Source: Rhodoferax_B sp049316285
Lineage (GTDB): Bacteria; Pseudomonadota; Gammaproteobacteria; Burkholderiales; Burkholderiaceae_C
DNA: 64,000 nt
Direction of reading: 5' to 3'
Assembly (NCBI RefSeq): GCF_049316285.1
Contig: NZ_JBMOXA010000006.1
Location: 1 to 64,000 of the forward strand
Shown: positions 29,470 through 39,520 of the stretch, one piece after another
Layout: the number at the start of each line of letters is the position of its first letter
Numbering within the stretch: the stretch's first letter is position 1
Made by a program: the position numbers and the translations under genes
Notes under the pieces: model-generated
What the model saw: only the letters and a program-made list of their open reading frames with translations
Told to the model about the DNA's origin: nothing
Database searches by the model: none

Positions 29470-29605
29470 AACCCAGCGATACTACTACCGAGAAACGTCC
29501 TTGTGTTGAATTCAGGGTTACGAGTCAGTTACGAAACGAAATTACATGCGCGGATGACGCACCGCGTCGGCACAGGCCCACAAATCGACGTATCAAGCCG
29601 CGCAT

Positions 29606-29627
29606 AAAAAAAACCCGGCGAACCGGG
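29606..29627 (-). terminator. Terminator of the OmpA-like gene
   Basis: On the minus strand a CCCGG...CCGGG stem with a four-base loop is followed by a run of eight T. It lies 35 bases behind the stop of the OmpA-like gene, so it is a standard Rho-independent terminator. Confidence 0.85.
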
Positions 29628-29661
29628 CTTTGGGCTTGTGGCCTGGGCCACCTCGTGTGAA

Positions 29662-30162
29662 TCAAGGCAGGATGATCACTTCCACGCGGCGCGCTTCGGC
29701 ATTGGTGCCGGACGCCTGGGTCTGCTCGGGCTTGCGCAGTTCAACCACAGCCTCGGTGGCGCCCAGAGCAAACATCGCATCACGCACGGTCAGGGCGCGT
29801 TGTTTGGCGAGTTCAGCGTTCAGTGCCGCGTCGCCCGTGGCGTCATGAAAGCCGCTGATGGCGGCACGTTTGCCGGAAGCAACGGCCGCCATGATGTCCG
29901 CCAGGGCTTCCTTGGCGCCGGTGGCGAGGTCGGCCTTGCCGGTGGCAAAGTAGAACGTCACCACGCCGGCTTCCACACGGATGCTGGCGCCATCGGCCAC
30001 CACAACTTCGCTGGCAACCGCCACCACGCCCGCAGGTGCTGCCGGTTTGGCCAAGGTCTTGTAGGCACCAAAACCCATAACAGAGGCAATCACCAGCAAA
30101 ACGACAGCAAACACGACGCCCAGGGCCGCGCGCTGGTTGTCATCTTCGTCTTGTGAAAACAT
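29662..30162 (-). CDS. Membrane-anchored OmpA-like domain protein, paralogue of the H+-pyrophosphatase C-terminal domain
   Basis: A 166-residue protein with its start at ATG 30162, nine bases after a GGAG site; a much longer upstream frame would overlap chaC. One N-terminal membrane helix (ALGVVFAVVLLVIASVMGFG) is followed by a Pro/Ala/Val linker. The OmpA-like fold covers about residues 57-165 (VVTFYFATGKADL, AISGFHDATGD, NAELAKQRALTV, EARRVEV). The Asp and Arg used by OmpA domains to hold peptidoglycan diaminopimelate are present. Over 107 aligned residues, 67 are identical to the tail of the H+-pyrophosphatase at 35231. It should be a periplasmic, inner-membrane-tethered protein; its role is unknown. 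Confidence 0.82.
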   Translation of the reverse strand: MFSQDEDDNQRAALGVVFAVVLLVIASVMGFGAYKTLAKPAAPAGVVAVASEVVVADGASIRVEAGVVTFYFATGKADLATGAKEALADIMAAVASGKRAAISGFHDATGDAALNAELAKQRALTVRDAMFALGATEAVVELRKPEQTQASGTNAEARRVEVIILP

Positions 30163-30210
30163 AATTTGTACTCCAGTGAAAAAAAATTTGTCCGATTGTA
30201 GAGTGCATAC

Positions 30211-30858
30211 ATGAGCCTTTCCCCCGCCCCTAGCCGAGACCCAGCCCGGATGCTGGATGAAATCCAGGCCCACTGGGGCGGACAGTCCGATTTGTGGGTT
30301 TTTGGCTACGCCTCGCTGATCTGGCGCCCCGAATTCGACTTTGCCGAGCAACGCATGGCGCGTGTACACGGCTGGCACCGCGCGCTGCGCATGTGGAGCC
30401 GCATCAACCGCGGCACACCCGAATGCCCGGGCCTGGTGTTTGCCTTGTTGTCGGGTGGCAGTTGCCACGGCGTGGTGTACCGCGTGCCACAAGCCGAGGT
30501 TGCCGACATGTTGCCACGCCTGTGGCAGCGTGAAATGGTGACCGGCGTCTACGACCCCAAATGGCTGCACTGCCAAACCGAGAGCGGCCCGGTGCGCGCC
30601 TTGGCCTTCACGCTGTCGCGCCAAAGCCCGAGCTACACCGGCGTTTTGCCGCAGCCCGATTACACCAAGATCTTTTCCGATGCTTGTGGCCGTTTCGGTA
30701 CCACGCTGGACTATGCACGCCAAACCTACGAGTGCCTGCGGCGCCATGGCATTGAAGACGCCGCGCTGCGCCGCCTGCTGCAGCATGCCCCCAGCGCCAG
30801 CCCAGCCCACAACGCGCCGGACAGCCAACCTCTTCAAGACCAACAAGCGCTGGCCTGA
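30211..30858 (+). CDS. chaC: ChaC-like gamma-glutamylcyclotransferase
   Basis: A 215-residue protein of the ChaC/GGCT-like group. The diagnostic substrate loop is seen as WVFGYASLIWRPEF (Y-x-S-L), followed by LWQREMVTGVYDPKWL with the catalytic-region Glu. ChaC enzymes act on glutathione, releasing 5-oxoproline and Cys-Gly in the cytoplasm. It is divergent from the OmpA-like gene with only 48 bases between them. The C-terminal 20 residues are low complexity. Confidence 0.88.
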   Translation: MSLSPAPSRDPARMLDEIQAHWGGQSDLWVFGYASLIWRPEFDFAEQRMARVHGWHRALRMWSRINRGTPECPGLVFALLSGGSCHGVVYRVPQAEVADMLPRLWQREMVTGVYDPKWLHCQTESGPVRALAFTLSRQSPSYTGVLPQPDYTKIFSDACGRFGTTLDYARQTYECLRRHGIEDAALRRLLQHAPSASPAHNAPDSQPLQDQQALA

Positions 30859-30913
30859 AGTCGGCGTACCGGCCACAATGTGCTGGTCCTCCAATGTCAT
30901 TCAGGAGCCTTGC

Positions 30914-31444
30914 ATGTTCAAACTTTCTGCACTCTCGACCCTGGTACTGGTGTCTTCCTGGGCCTTGACCGGCTGCGGCAGCATGTCGGGCGCCAGCGGC
31001 CCGCAAGCCACGGCCCAGCTTCAGCCGCGCAGCGGATCACAGGTCAGCGGCCTGGTGCGCTTCACCCAGCACGGCGACCACGTGATGGTGCATGCCGAAG
31101 TCACCGGACTGACCCCGGGCCAGATGCACGGTTTTCACGTGCATGAAAAAGGCGACTGCTCGGCAGCCGACGGCATGAGCACCGGCGGCCACTTCAACCC
31201 CACGGGCAAACCCCATGGCCCACAAAGCGCCGACCACCACGGCGGCGACATGCCCTCGCTCACGGCCGATGCCAATGGCGCGGCCGTGGCCGACTTCACG
31301 CTCAGCGGCGTGACGGTGACCGACGGCCCCAACAGCATCGTCGGACGCGGGCTCATCGTCCACAAGGATCCCGACGATTACAAGACCCAGCCCACGGGCA
31401 ATGCCGGTGCGCGCTGGGCCTGTGCCGTGATCACCAAGGCTTGA
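30914..31444 (+). CDS. sodC: Cu/Zn superoxide dismutase, lipoprotein form
   Basis: A 176-residue protein with an AGGAG ribosome site. The N-terminus is a lipoprotein signal with lipobox ALTGC (Cys22), so it is probably membrane-anchored in the periplasm. Copper and zinc ligands are visible in GFHVHEKGDC, GGHFNPTGKPHG, ADHHGGDMP and IVHKDPDDYK, and the catalytic Arg lies in NAGARWACAVI. It dismutates periplasmic superoxide. It follows chaC by 55 bases; both relate to redox stress. Confidence 0.95.
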   Translation: MFKLSALSTLVLVSSWALTGCGSMSGASGPQATAQLQPRSGSQVSGLVRFTQHGDHVMVHAEVTGLTPGQMHGFHVHEKGDCSAADGMSTGGHFNPTGKPHGPQSADHHGGDMPSLTADANGAAVADFTLSGVTVTDGPNSIVGRGLIVHKDPDDYKTQPTGNAGARWACAVITKA

Positions 31445-31544
31445 CCGCCGCCGCGGCTAGCGGCGCATGCCGCAAGGCCGCGACTCTTTGGCGGGATCTG
31501 GATTTGGCTGACGCCGAGGCCACCACACCAAACAAGCTGAGGAC

Positions 31545-31943
31545 ATGTGCATGAACTGGTTTCTGATCGCCCTGAAGAAATACGCCACCTTCTCCGGCCG
31601 CTCGCGCCGCAGTGAGTTCTGGTACTTCGTGTTGTTCTACCTGATCATCTTCTGTGCGCTGGCCTTCGTCGACAGGCTGACCGGCAGTTTTGATGCCGAC
31701 GCCGGCATGGGCCTGCTGAGTGGGCTGTTCGCGCTGGGACTGATAGTGCCCAACCTCTCGGTCACCGTGCGCCGGCTGCACGACACCAACCGCAGCGGCT
31801 GGTGGGTCTTGCTCAGTCTCGTCCCCCTGGTCGGGCAGATCGTGCTCATCGTGTTCATGGCCCAGAAGGGTGATGTGGGCGAAAACCGCTTCGGCCCCGA
31901 TCCCAAAGAGGAGCCGCTGAGCTTCCCGTCGCTGGCGGGCTAA
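31545..31943 (+). CDS. DUF805 family inner-membrane protein
   Basis: A 132-residue protein of the YhaH/DUF805 type. It starts MNWFLIALKKYATFSGRSRR at the second Met, followed by SEFWYFVLFYLI, and the second half has the signature LSVTVRRLHDTNRSGWWVLL. About four membrane helices are present. The molecular function is unknown. The ATG at 31551 is an equally good start. Confidence 0.88.
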   Translation: MCMNWFLIALKKYATFSGRSRRSEFWYFVLFYLIIFCALAFVDRLTGSFDADAGMGLLSGLFALGLIVPNLSVTVRRLHDTNRSGWWVLLSLVPLVGQIVLIVFMAQKGDVGENRFGPDPKEEPLSFPSLAG

Positions 31944-31964
31944 GCCGCACAGCGCTAGACGCGT

Positions 31965-32534
31965 TCAGGCCCCAGCGCGCCGCGCCGCCCACAGCTGCTC
32001 GGCGCGCCCCAGGTCGTCCAGCGTGTCAATGTCGCTGATGCAACCCGCATCATCTACTTCTATTTCGATAGCACCATAGGCTTTTACCACGGGCGCTGCA
32101 CCGTGATTTCCTCTAAGCTCTCGAAGCGCCGCGCCGGCCGCTGCAGGAAACGCCACGGGATGCCCACGTTGCCCCTTGAAGACCGGCAGCAGAACTTGCG
32201 CCGCCCCAGGCTGGCGCATCAGCATGTCGGCCAAAGTGCGCAGCGTCGACGGCAGCACCAGTGGCAAGTCGGCCGGCAGCACCAGCCAGCCCGGCGCATG
32301 GGCCGTGGCACGCGCGGCAGCGGCAATGGTGTCGCCCATGCCGGGGTGGCCCGCGTCCTCCAGATGCCAGGGCAAGCCGCTGGCGCGCACCGCCGCCAAG
32401 CTGTGCTGCAGCACCGGTTGGCCCGCCAGCAACGCCTGCAGCTTGTGCACCTGCCCGCCCGAGGCCGCGAAACGCTCTCCCCGGCCGGAGGCCAGGACCA
32501 ATACAACGGGCAATTGATTCACAGCAGGATTCAT
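31965..32534 (-). CDS. MobA/MocA-like nucleotidyltransferase
   Basis: A 189-residue NTP-transferase of the molybdenum-cofactor cytidylyl/guanylyltransferase fold. The N-terminal nucleotide loop reads VLASGRGERF, slightly degenerate against LAAGxGxRFG. It also has VLPADLPLVLPSTLRTLADM (metal-binding Asp) and a C-terminal DIDTLDDLGRAEQL. MocA attaches CMP to molybdopterin for xanthine-dehydrogenase-type enzymes, but no such enzyme lies adjacent. The codons near 32045-32080 are locally AT-rich. Substrate specificity is uncertain. Confidence 0.78.
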   Translation of the reverse strand: MNPAVNQLPVVLVLASGRGERFAASGGQVHKLQALLAGQPVLQHSLAAVRASGLPWHLEDAGHPGMGDTIAAAARATAHAPGWLVLPADLPLVLPSTLRTLADMLMRQPGAAQVLLPVFKGQRGHPVAFPAAAGAALRELRGNHGAAPVVKAYGAIEIEVDDAGCISDIDTLDDLGRAEQLWAARRAGA

Positions 32535-32592
32535 GGCGCTGAAGTATGCCAACAAGTGCTCAGTGGCTTTGCCTGCTGCCTACAATCCAGCC

Positions 32593-33234
32593 ATGAACAT
32601 CGCCGACCTGCGCAAGAGCTACGAACGAGCCGAACTCAGTGAAGACGCCTCCGCTGCCGACCCACTGCAACAGTTTGACCAATGGCTGAACGAGGCCATC
32701 GCGGCCCAAGTCCCGGAGCCCAATGCCATGACACTGGCCACGGTGGCCAGCAACCTTCGCCCCAGCACCCGCATCGTGCTCATCAAGGCTTATGACGCGC
32801 GCGGCATCGTCTGGTTCACCAATTACGACAGCCGCAAGGGTTCGGAGTTGGCCGGCAACCCCTACGCATCATTGCAGTTCCATTGGGTGGAGCTGGAGCG
32901 CGTGGTGCGCATAGAAGGCCTGGTGGAAAAAGTCTCGGATGAAGAGAGCGACGCCTATTTCAACAGCCGCCCGCTCGACTCGCGCATAGGTGCCTGGGCC
33001 AGCCCGCAAAGCCAGGTGATCAGCGGGCGCAGCGTGCTGGTGGCCAACGCCGCCAAGTTTGGCGCGCAGTTCCTGCTCAAGCCGCCACGCCCGCCGCACT
33101 GGGGCGGCTACCGCCTGGTGCCCGACCGCTGGGAATTCTGGCAGGGCCGCAAGAGCCGGCTGCACGACCGGCTGCGCTACAGCAAAGAGGCGCCGGACGC
33201 CCCCGCCTGGCGCCGCGACCGCCTGGCGCCCTGA
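32593..33234 (+). CDS. pdxH: Pyridoxamine 5'-phosphate oxidase
   Basis: A 213-residue flavin enzyme of normal length. Family motifs are NAMTLATV, RIVLIKAYDARGIVWFTN, YDSRKGSELAGNP (FMN binding), RIGAWASPQSQVI and the C-terminal pair WEFWQGRKSRLHDR with a terminal RLAP. It oxidises pyridoxamine or pyridoxine phosphate to pyridoxal phosphate. The ATG at 32593 matches the family start. It is divergent from the MobA-like gene and ends directly against the convergent permease gene. Confidence 0.96.
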   Translation: MNIADLRKSYERAELSEDASAADPLQQFDQWLNEAIAAQVPEPNAMTLATVASNLRPSTRIVLIKAYDARGIVWFTNYDSRKGSELAGNPYASLQFHWVELERVVRIEGLVEKVSDEESDAYFNSRPLDSRIGAWASPQSQVISGRSVLVANAAKFGAQFLLKPPRPPHWGGYRLVPDRWEFWQGRKSRLHDRLRYSKEAPDAPAWRRDRLAP

Positions 33235-34206
33235 TCACCCCAGCAAGATCATCACCAGCGACACGGTCAGCATCGCCAGCAGGGTCGACACCGCCACCGA
33301 GGCGGTGATCAGGTCTTCCTCGACCTTGTAACGCTGCGAGAACAGGAACACGTTGGCGCCCATGGGCATGGCGCCACTCACCACCATGATGGTCAGCGGC
33401 AGGCCGCTCAGGCCCATGGCCTTGCCTATCACCCACACCATGGCGGGCAACAGCAGGTTCTTCACACAGGCCAGCGCCAGCGCGCCGCGCAGGTTCTGGC
33501 CTATGCGGGTGTGCGCCAGCGTAATGCCCACCATCACCAGGGCCAGCGGCCCGAAGGCCTGGCCCAGCCACTGCAGCGGCCGATCCACGGCCTCGGGCAC
33601 GCGCCAGCCGGTCTGCGCAAACAACAGGCCGGCGATGATGGGAATCGGCACCGGATGGATCACCGCGCTTTTGACCGCGCGCCACAAGGTCAGGCCCAGC
33701 CGCCCCCAGGCCATGCCCTGCTCTGCTGGCAGCTTGCCGGCCGCACGTGCGGCCAGCTCTGCATCACGCGCCACCGCCAGTTCCAGCACGATGGTGGCCG
33801 TGGTCAGCAGCACCAGCGCGTGCAGCGACACCAGGGTGAGCAAGGTGATCATGCCCGGCGGGCCATAGGCCAAGTCGACCAGCGGCAGGCCTATCATCAC
33901 CAGGTTGCTGTAGATGTTGGCCATGCCGCGCACCGCGCCCACGGTGTTGAAGCCGCGCAGCCACAGGCTGCCGCCGAACACCAGCCAGGCGGCGATGAAG
34001 TAGGCCAGCACCGGCCCCAGGTGCAGGTCTTCGACGTGCACCGTGCTCATGGCGCGGAACATCAGCGCCGGCGACAAGATCAGGAACACCAGATTCGACA
34101 GGTCTTTTGCCGCCTCGTCGCGGATCCAGCCGCGCCACCCCGCCAGCAGCCCCACGGCAATCAACAGCACCACGGGCAGCAGCGAGGAAATGACGGTCTG
34201 GTACAT
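33235..34206 (-). CDS. AEC-family (auxin efflux carrier-like) permease
   Basis: A 323-residue integral membrane protein with about ten helices in two inverted halves and a cytoplasmic loop near residues 165-190. Stretches such as LSNLVFLILSPALMFRAMST, VMIGLPLVDLAYGPPG and VVSGAMPMGANVFLFSQRY carry the crossover Pro/Gly typical of bacterial AEC proteins such as MdcF or malate carriers. It is likely a carrier for a small organic acid; the substrate is not known. Confidence 0.88.
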   Translation of the reverse strand: MYQTVISSLLPVVLLIAVGLLAGWRGWIRDEAAKDLSNLVFLILSPALMFRAMSTVHVEDLHLGPVLAYFIAAWLVFGGSLWLRGFNTVGAVRGMANIYSNLVMIGLPLVDLAYGPPGMITLLTLVSLHALVLLTTATIVLELAVARDAELAARAAGKLPAEQGMAWGRLGLTLWRAVKSAVIHPVPIPIIAGLLFAQTGWRVPEAVDRPLQWLGQAFGPLALVMVGITLAHTRIGQNLRGALALACVKNLLLPAMVWVIGKAMGLSGLPLTIMVVSGAMPMGANVFLFSQRYKVEEDLITASVAVSTLLAMLTVSLVMILLG

Positions 34207-34238
34207 GGGGCGCCACTATACGCCAATTTGCTATAAAA

Positions 34239-34283
34239 AAAAGAGCCGCCTATGCAGCTCTGAAGCGCTTAGGCAGCTCTTTT
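34239..34283. terminator. Imperfect hairpin between the AEC permease and ppa
   Basis: The arms 34239-34254 and 34268-34283 pair with a G-U and one mismatch, with A and T runs at the two ends, so it could stop transcription of ppa on the minus strand. An AGCTCT word occurs twice inside. It resembles a decayed palindromic intergenic repeat. Confidence 0.6.
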
Positions 34284-34315
34284 ATTACAAACCGCGGACC
34301 AAGGCCCGCCGGGTT

Positions 34316-34849
34316 TCAGCCCTGGGCTTTGTAGTTGGCGATACCGTCGGTGATTTCCTTCTTGGCGGCATCAATGCCTTCCCAGCCCAGCACCTTGACC
34401 CACTTGCCGGCTTCCAGGTCCTTGTAGTGTTCAAAGAAGTGCTGCACGGCCTTCAGGCGCATCTGGTTCACGTCTTCCACGGTTTTCCAGTGGCTGTAGA
34501 TGGGCAGGATTTTGTCGGTGGGCACGGCCAGCACCTTGCCGTCCACGCCGGCTTCGTCTTCCATCATCAGAATACCCAGGGGGCGGCAAGGCACAACCAC
34601 GCCGGGGAACAGCGGGTAAGGCGTGATCACCAGCACGTCGACCGGATCACCGTCACCGCTGAGGGTTTGCGGCACGTAACCGTAGTTCGTCGGGTAATGC
34701 ATGGCCGTGGTCATGAAGCGGTCGACGAAGATCGCGCCGGATTCCTTGTCCACTTCGTACTTGATCGGATCGGCGTTCATAGGGATTTCGATCACGACGT
34801 TGAAGGCGTCTGGGGCGTTCTTGCCTGGGGAAACTAGGTTCAGGGACAT
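34316..34849 (-). CDS. ppa: Soluble inorganic pyrophosphatase (family I)
   Basis: A 177-residue protein starting at ATG 34849 with an AGAGG ribosome site. Family I residues are present: IKYEVDKESGAIFVDRFM, MHYPTNYGYVPQTLSGDGDP, the DxDPxD metal motif as GDGDPVDVLV, and EDEAGVDGKVLAVP. It hydrolyses cytoplasmic pyrophosphate to phosphate. Remarkably, it is divergent from the gene for a proton-pumping membrane pyrophosphatase, giving the cell two competing fates for the same substrate. Confidence 0.97.
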   Translation of the reverse strand: MSLNLVSPGKNAPDAFNVVIEIPMNADPIKYEVDKESGAIFVDRFMTTAMHYPTNYGYVPQTLSGDGDPVDVLVITPYPLFPGVVVPCRPLGILMMEDEAGVDGKVLAVPTDKILPIYSHWKTVEDVNQMRLKAVQHFFEHYKDLEAGKWVKVLGWEGIDAAKKEITDGIANYKAQG

Positions 34850-35230
34850 AGGACCTCTTGTGGTGGAGTTTTCAGTGAAATGTCGTGACGCCGCGCAGCA
34901 CGGGGCGTTGCGGCGAACCCCGCGATTTTGCCTCAGCTCCAGGCGCCTTCGCCGCAGCGCAACATGTGGCAGTCGCACCAGGTGGTCAGCAGGTGCATCA
35001 ACCCTGCCTCAGGAACAGGCAGCTGGCCCGGATAAACCCTAGGAACGACCCGATTTTGCTGCGCCAACACGCAAAGCCGTATCGCCCGCAAGGCTTTCCC
35101 CGTATATTCATTTCGTTGGCCATTCGTTCCCAGCCGCCAGGCGCCGGGCAGACGAGGAAGCAACGCAGCGGGGATGCCGTTTGCGTTTTGTGGCGTCCTC
35201 ACCCAGCGAAACAACGGTAGGAGACACTCT
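34850..35230. other. Divergent control region between ppa and hppA
   Basis: About 380 bases with no convincing protein. It must carry the promoters of two opposing pyrophosphatase genes. A GTAGGAGACACTCT ribosome site precedes hppA. No clear palindrome or consensus promoter pair was found. Confidence 0.45.
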
Positions 35231-37672
<2,442 letters not shown>

Positions 37673-37692
37673 CACCTGCACACAGCCGCAAA

Positions 37693-37721
37693 AAAAAGGG
37701 TGCCATCGTGGCACCCTTTTT
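37693..37721. terminator. Terminator behind hppA
   Basis: A perfect 13-base stem (AAAAAGGGTGCCA / TGGCACCCTTTTT) with a three-base loop and T-runs on both strands. It lies 20 bases after the hppA stop and also serves the convergent IclR gene. Confidence 0.93.
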
Positions 37722-37743
37722 CACATTCCGGCGCAGATGGGTT

Positions 37744-38538
37744 TCAGGCGGCGTTGCGCAAGGCCGCACGTCCAAACATCGGTGACGCAATACTCGCCAC
37801 CGCCAGTTCCCGCGCTGTCGCCACCAGTTCCGGGCCCAGGGCCAGCATGCGTTCTTCGGTCATGCGGATCAACGGGCCGGCGAGTGTCAACACACCAATC
37901 GCCGGCTCGCCCGGCAACTGCACCGGCGCCCCCATGGAGGCCATGCCCGGGGCATACATCTCGCTGATCATGCTGAAGCCACGTTTGCGTGTGGCCTGCA
38001 GAATTTTCGTCAGCGCCTTGATGGTGGTGGGCGCGTTGCGGCCGTAATCCTTGGGGTCACCAAAACCCGCCCTGGCGACGATTTCAATCGCCTGCTCGTC
38101 GCTCATGGTCATCAACCAGGCATGGCCGGCCGCGCTGCACGACAGGCACACGTCTATGCCGGTGTCGGGGTCGTAACGCAGGCCAAAACGTGCGCCCTGC
38201 GCTTTGGCCACAAAGGTCAGCCGATCACCGTCGACGATGGCCAGGCGCGCCAGTTCACCGGCCACGTCGGCCACGCGGTCGATCAGCGGCTGGGCAATGT
38301 CGACGATGCCGGAATTGCTCAGAAAGCTCAGGCCCATGGCCGCCAGCTTGGTGGTCAGTGCATAGCTGCCATGGTCGCGCGACTGGCGCACATAACCGAT
38401 GCGCGCCAGTTCGGCGAGCAAACGGTGCGTGGCGCTCAAGGGCAAGGCCAGGTCTTTGGCAATCACGGCCAGGTTGGCACCAGCCGGCCGGGTCGCAAGG
38501 TATTCAAGAAGTCCGAAAGATCGTTCTAGTGTGCTCAT
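37744..38538 (-). CDS. IclR-family transcriptional regulator
   Basis: A 264-residue protein. The N-terminal winged helix (STLERSFGLLEYLATRPAGA, then ALPLSATHRLLAELARIGYV) is followed by the IclR effector domain. That domain includes YDPDTGIDVCLSCSAAGHAW, with the conserved ACSAxGxA-like segment, and RGFSMISEMYAPGMASMGAP. It is divergent from the seven-gene SDR/ABC/dehydroquinase operon. A near-consensus IclR box lies 56 bases before its own start, so autoregulation and control of the operon are likely. The effector is presumably the transported compound or a product. Confidence 0.9.
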   Translation of the reverse strand: MSTLERSFGLLEYLATRPAGANLAVIAKDLALPLSATHRLLAELARIGYVRQSRDHGSYALTTKLAAMGLSFLSNSGIVDIAQPLIDRVADVAGELARLAIVDGDRLTFVAKAQGARFGLRYDPDTGIDVCLSCSAAGHAWLMTMSDEQAIEIVARAGFGDPKDYGRNAPTTIKALTKILQATRKRGFSMISEMYAPGMASMGAPVQLPGEPAIGVLTLAGPLIRMTEERMLALGPELVATARELAVASIASPMFGRAALRNAA

Positions 38539-38593
38539 GGCCGCATTCTCTTATGTTCGGATGCCTCAAATTTACAAGAAATTCTTTCCAATT

Positions 38594-38608
38594 TGGAAAT
38601 CTTTTCCA
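38594..38608. promoter_or_regulatory. IclR-type operator
   Basis: TGGAAATCTTTTCCA matches 13 of the 14 fixed positions of the described IclR consensus TGGAAATNATTTCCA. It overlaps on the left with a second near-palindrome, TTTCCAATTTGGAAA (38585-38599). It lies between the divergent iclR-type gene and the SDR/ABC operon. A TATACT sequence at 38628-38633 could be the -10 element of the operon promoter, which would place the operator over the -35 region. Confidence 0.72.
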
Positions 38609-38674
38609 TTTTTTTGAAAATCATCTCTATACTCGCGAAAAATAAAAACGCCATAGAAGCGAAAACCGAAGCCC

Positions 38675-38700
38675 CCAGCGCAGCCGGCGTTCTGCGCTGG
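38675..38700 (+). repeat. Leader inverted repeat 1 (9-base arms)
   Basis: The arms CCAGCGCAG and CTGCGCTGG pair perfectly around an eight-base loop. It lies in the presumed 5' leader of the SDR/ABC operon, just ahead of a second, stronger inverted repeat. There is no U-tract. Confidence 0.6.
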
Positions 38701-38718
38701 AGGCAGTCAGCCAAGTCA

Positions 38719-38750
38719 TCACGCTGTCAGGGCCAGCCCTGACAGCGTGA
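38719..38750 (+). repeat. Leader inverted repeat 2 (perfect 15-base arms)
   Basis: TCACGCTGTCAGGGC and GCCCTGACAGCGTGA are perfect complements separated by only two bases, ending 22 bases before the GTG start of the SDR gene. In RNA it would be a very stable hairpin just upstream of the ribosome site; in DNA it could be an operator. The function is unknown. Confidence 0.75.
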
Positions 38751-38772
38751 ACAGCAAGTGGAGTAGACAAGA

Positions 38773-39513
38773 GTGAACACCATAGACCTCGACGGCCGTA
38801 GCGTCGTGATCACCGGCGGCGCAGGCGGCATTGGCCAAGCGATTGCACAACGCGCACTGGCCAGCGGCGCCAGGGTTTGTATTTGGGACATGGCGCCCTC
38901 CGGCACATTGCCCGGCGCATCTGGCGCCAAACTCATGCAGTTATTGGTCGACATCACCGATGAAGCCGCCGTGGCCCGTGCCACGGCCGACACCCTGGCG
39001 CAGTTCGGCCGCATCGACGTGCTGGTCAACTCCGCCGGCATCACCGGCCCCACCCTGCCGGTGCAGGACTTCCCGCTCGACGCCTGGCTCAAGGTCATGG
39101 CAATCAACCTCACCGGCACTTTCCTGTGCAGCCGTGCCGTGGTCGCGGGCATGGCGGCGCAGGCCTACGGGCGCATCGTCAACCTGGCCTCGATTGCCGG
39201 CAAGGAAGGCAATGCGCAGCAGTCGGCCTACTCGGCCTCCAAGGCGGCGGTGATCGCCCTCACCAAATCGATGGGCAAGGAGTTGGCGCAAACCAATGTG
39301 CGCGTCAACTGCATCGCGCCGGCAATGATCGAATCCGCCCTGCTCGACCAGATGCCTGCGAGCAAGCGCAGCGAGAACCTGGCCAAGATCCCCATGGGCC
39401 GCGCTGGCACCGTTGCCGAGATCGCCGCCATGGCGCTGTGGATGGCCTCGGAAGAATGTTCGTTCACCACCGGGGCCACGTTTGATGCCTCCGGCGGCCG
39501 CGCCACTTACTGA
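38773..39513 (+). CDS. SDR-family oxidoreductase, first gene of the quinate/cyclitol-like operon
   Basis: A 246-residue classical short-chain dehydrogenase with a GTG start and a GGAG site about 12 bases upstream. The nucleotide loop is VITGGAGGIGQ (residues 11-21), NAG appears as LVNSAGITG, and the catalytic motif is YSASKAAVIAL. The closest look-alikes are FabG-like polyol or sugar dehydrogenases. With the type II dehydroquinase-like enzyme and the Gfo/Idh oxidoreductase downstream it probably oxidises a ring hydroxyl of the imported compound. The next gene starts eight bases after its stop. Confidence 0.88.
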   Translation: MNTIDLDGRSVVITGGAGGIGQAIAQRALASGARVCIWDMAPSGTLPGASGAKLMQLLVDITDEAAVARATADTLAQFGRIDVLVNSAGITGPTLPVQDFPLDAWLKVMAINLTGTFLCSRAVVAGMAAQAYGRIVNLASIAGKEGNAQQSAYSASKAAVIALTKSMGKELAQTNVRVNCIAPAMIESALLDQMPASKRSENLAKIPMGRAGTVAEIAAMALWMASEECSFTTGATFDASGGRATY

Positions 39514-39520
39514 GCATCTT

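Noticed and set aside
30163..30900. Upstream extension of the OmpA-like gene to a 412-codon frame
   Set aside because: It would run antisense through the whole of chaC. The start at 30162 has a good ribosome site and directly precedes the membrane helix.
38719..38750. Reading the 15-base inverted repeat as a terminator
   Set aside because: No T-run follows on either strand and a gene starts 22 bases downstream, so a leader structure or operator fits better.
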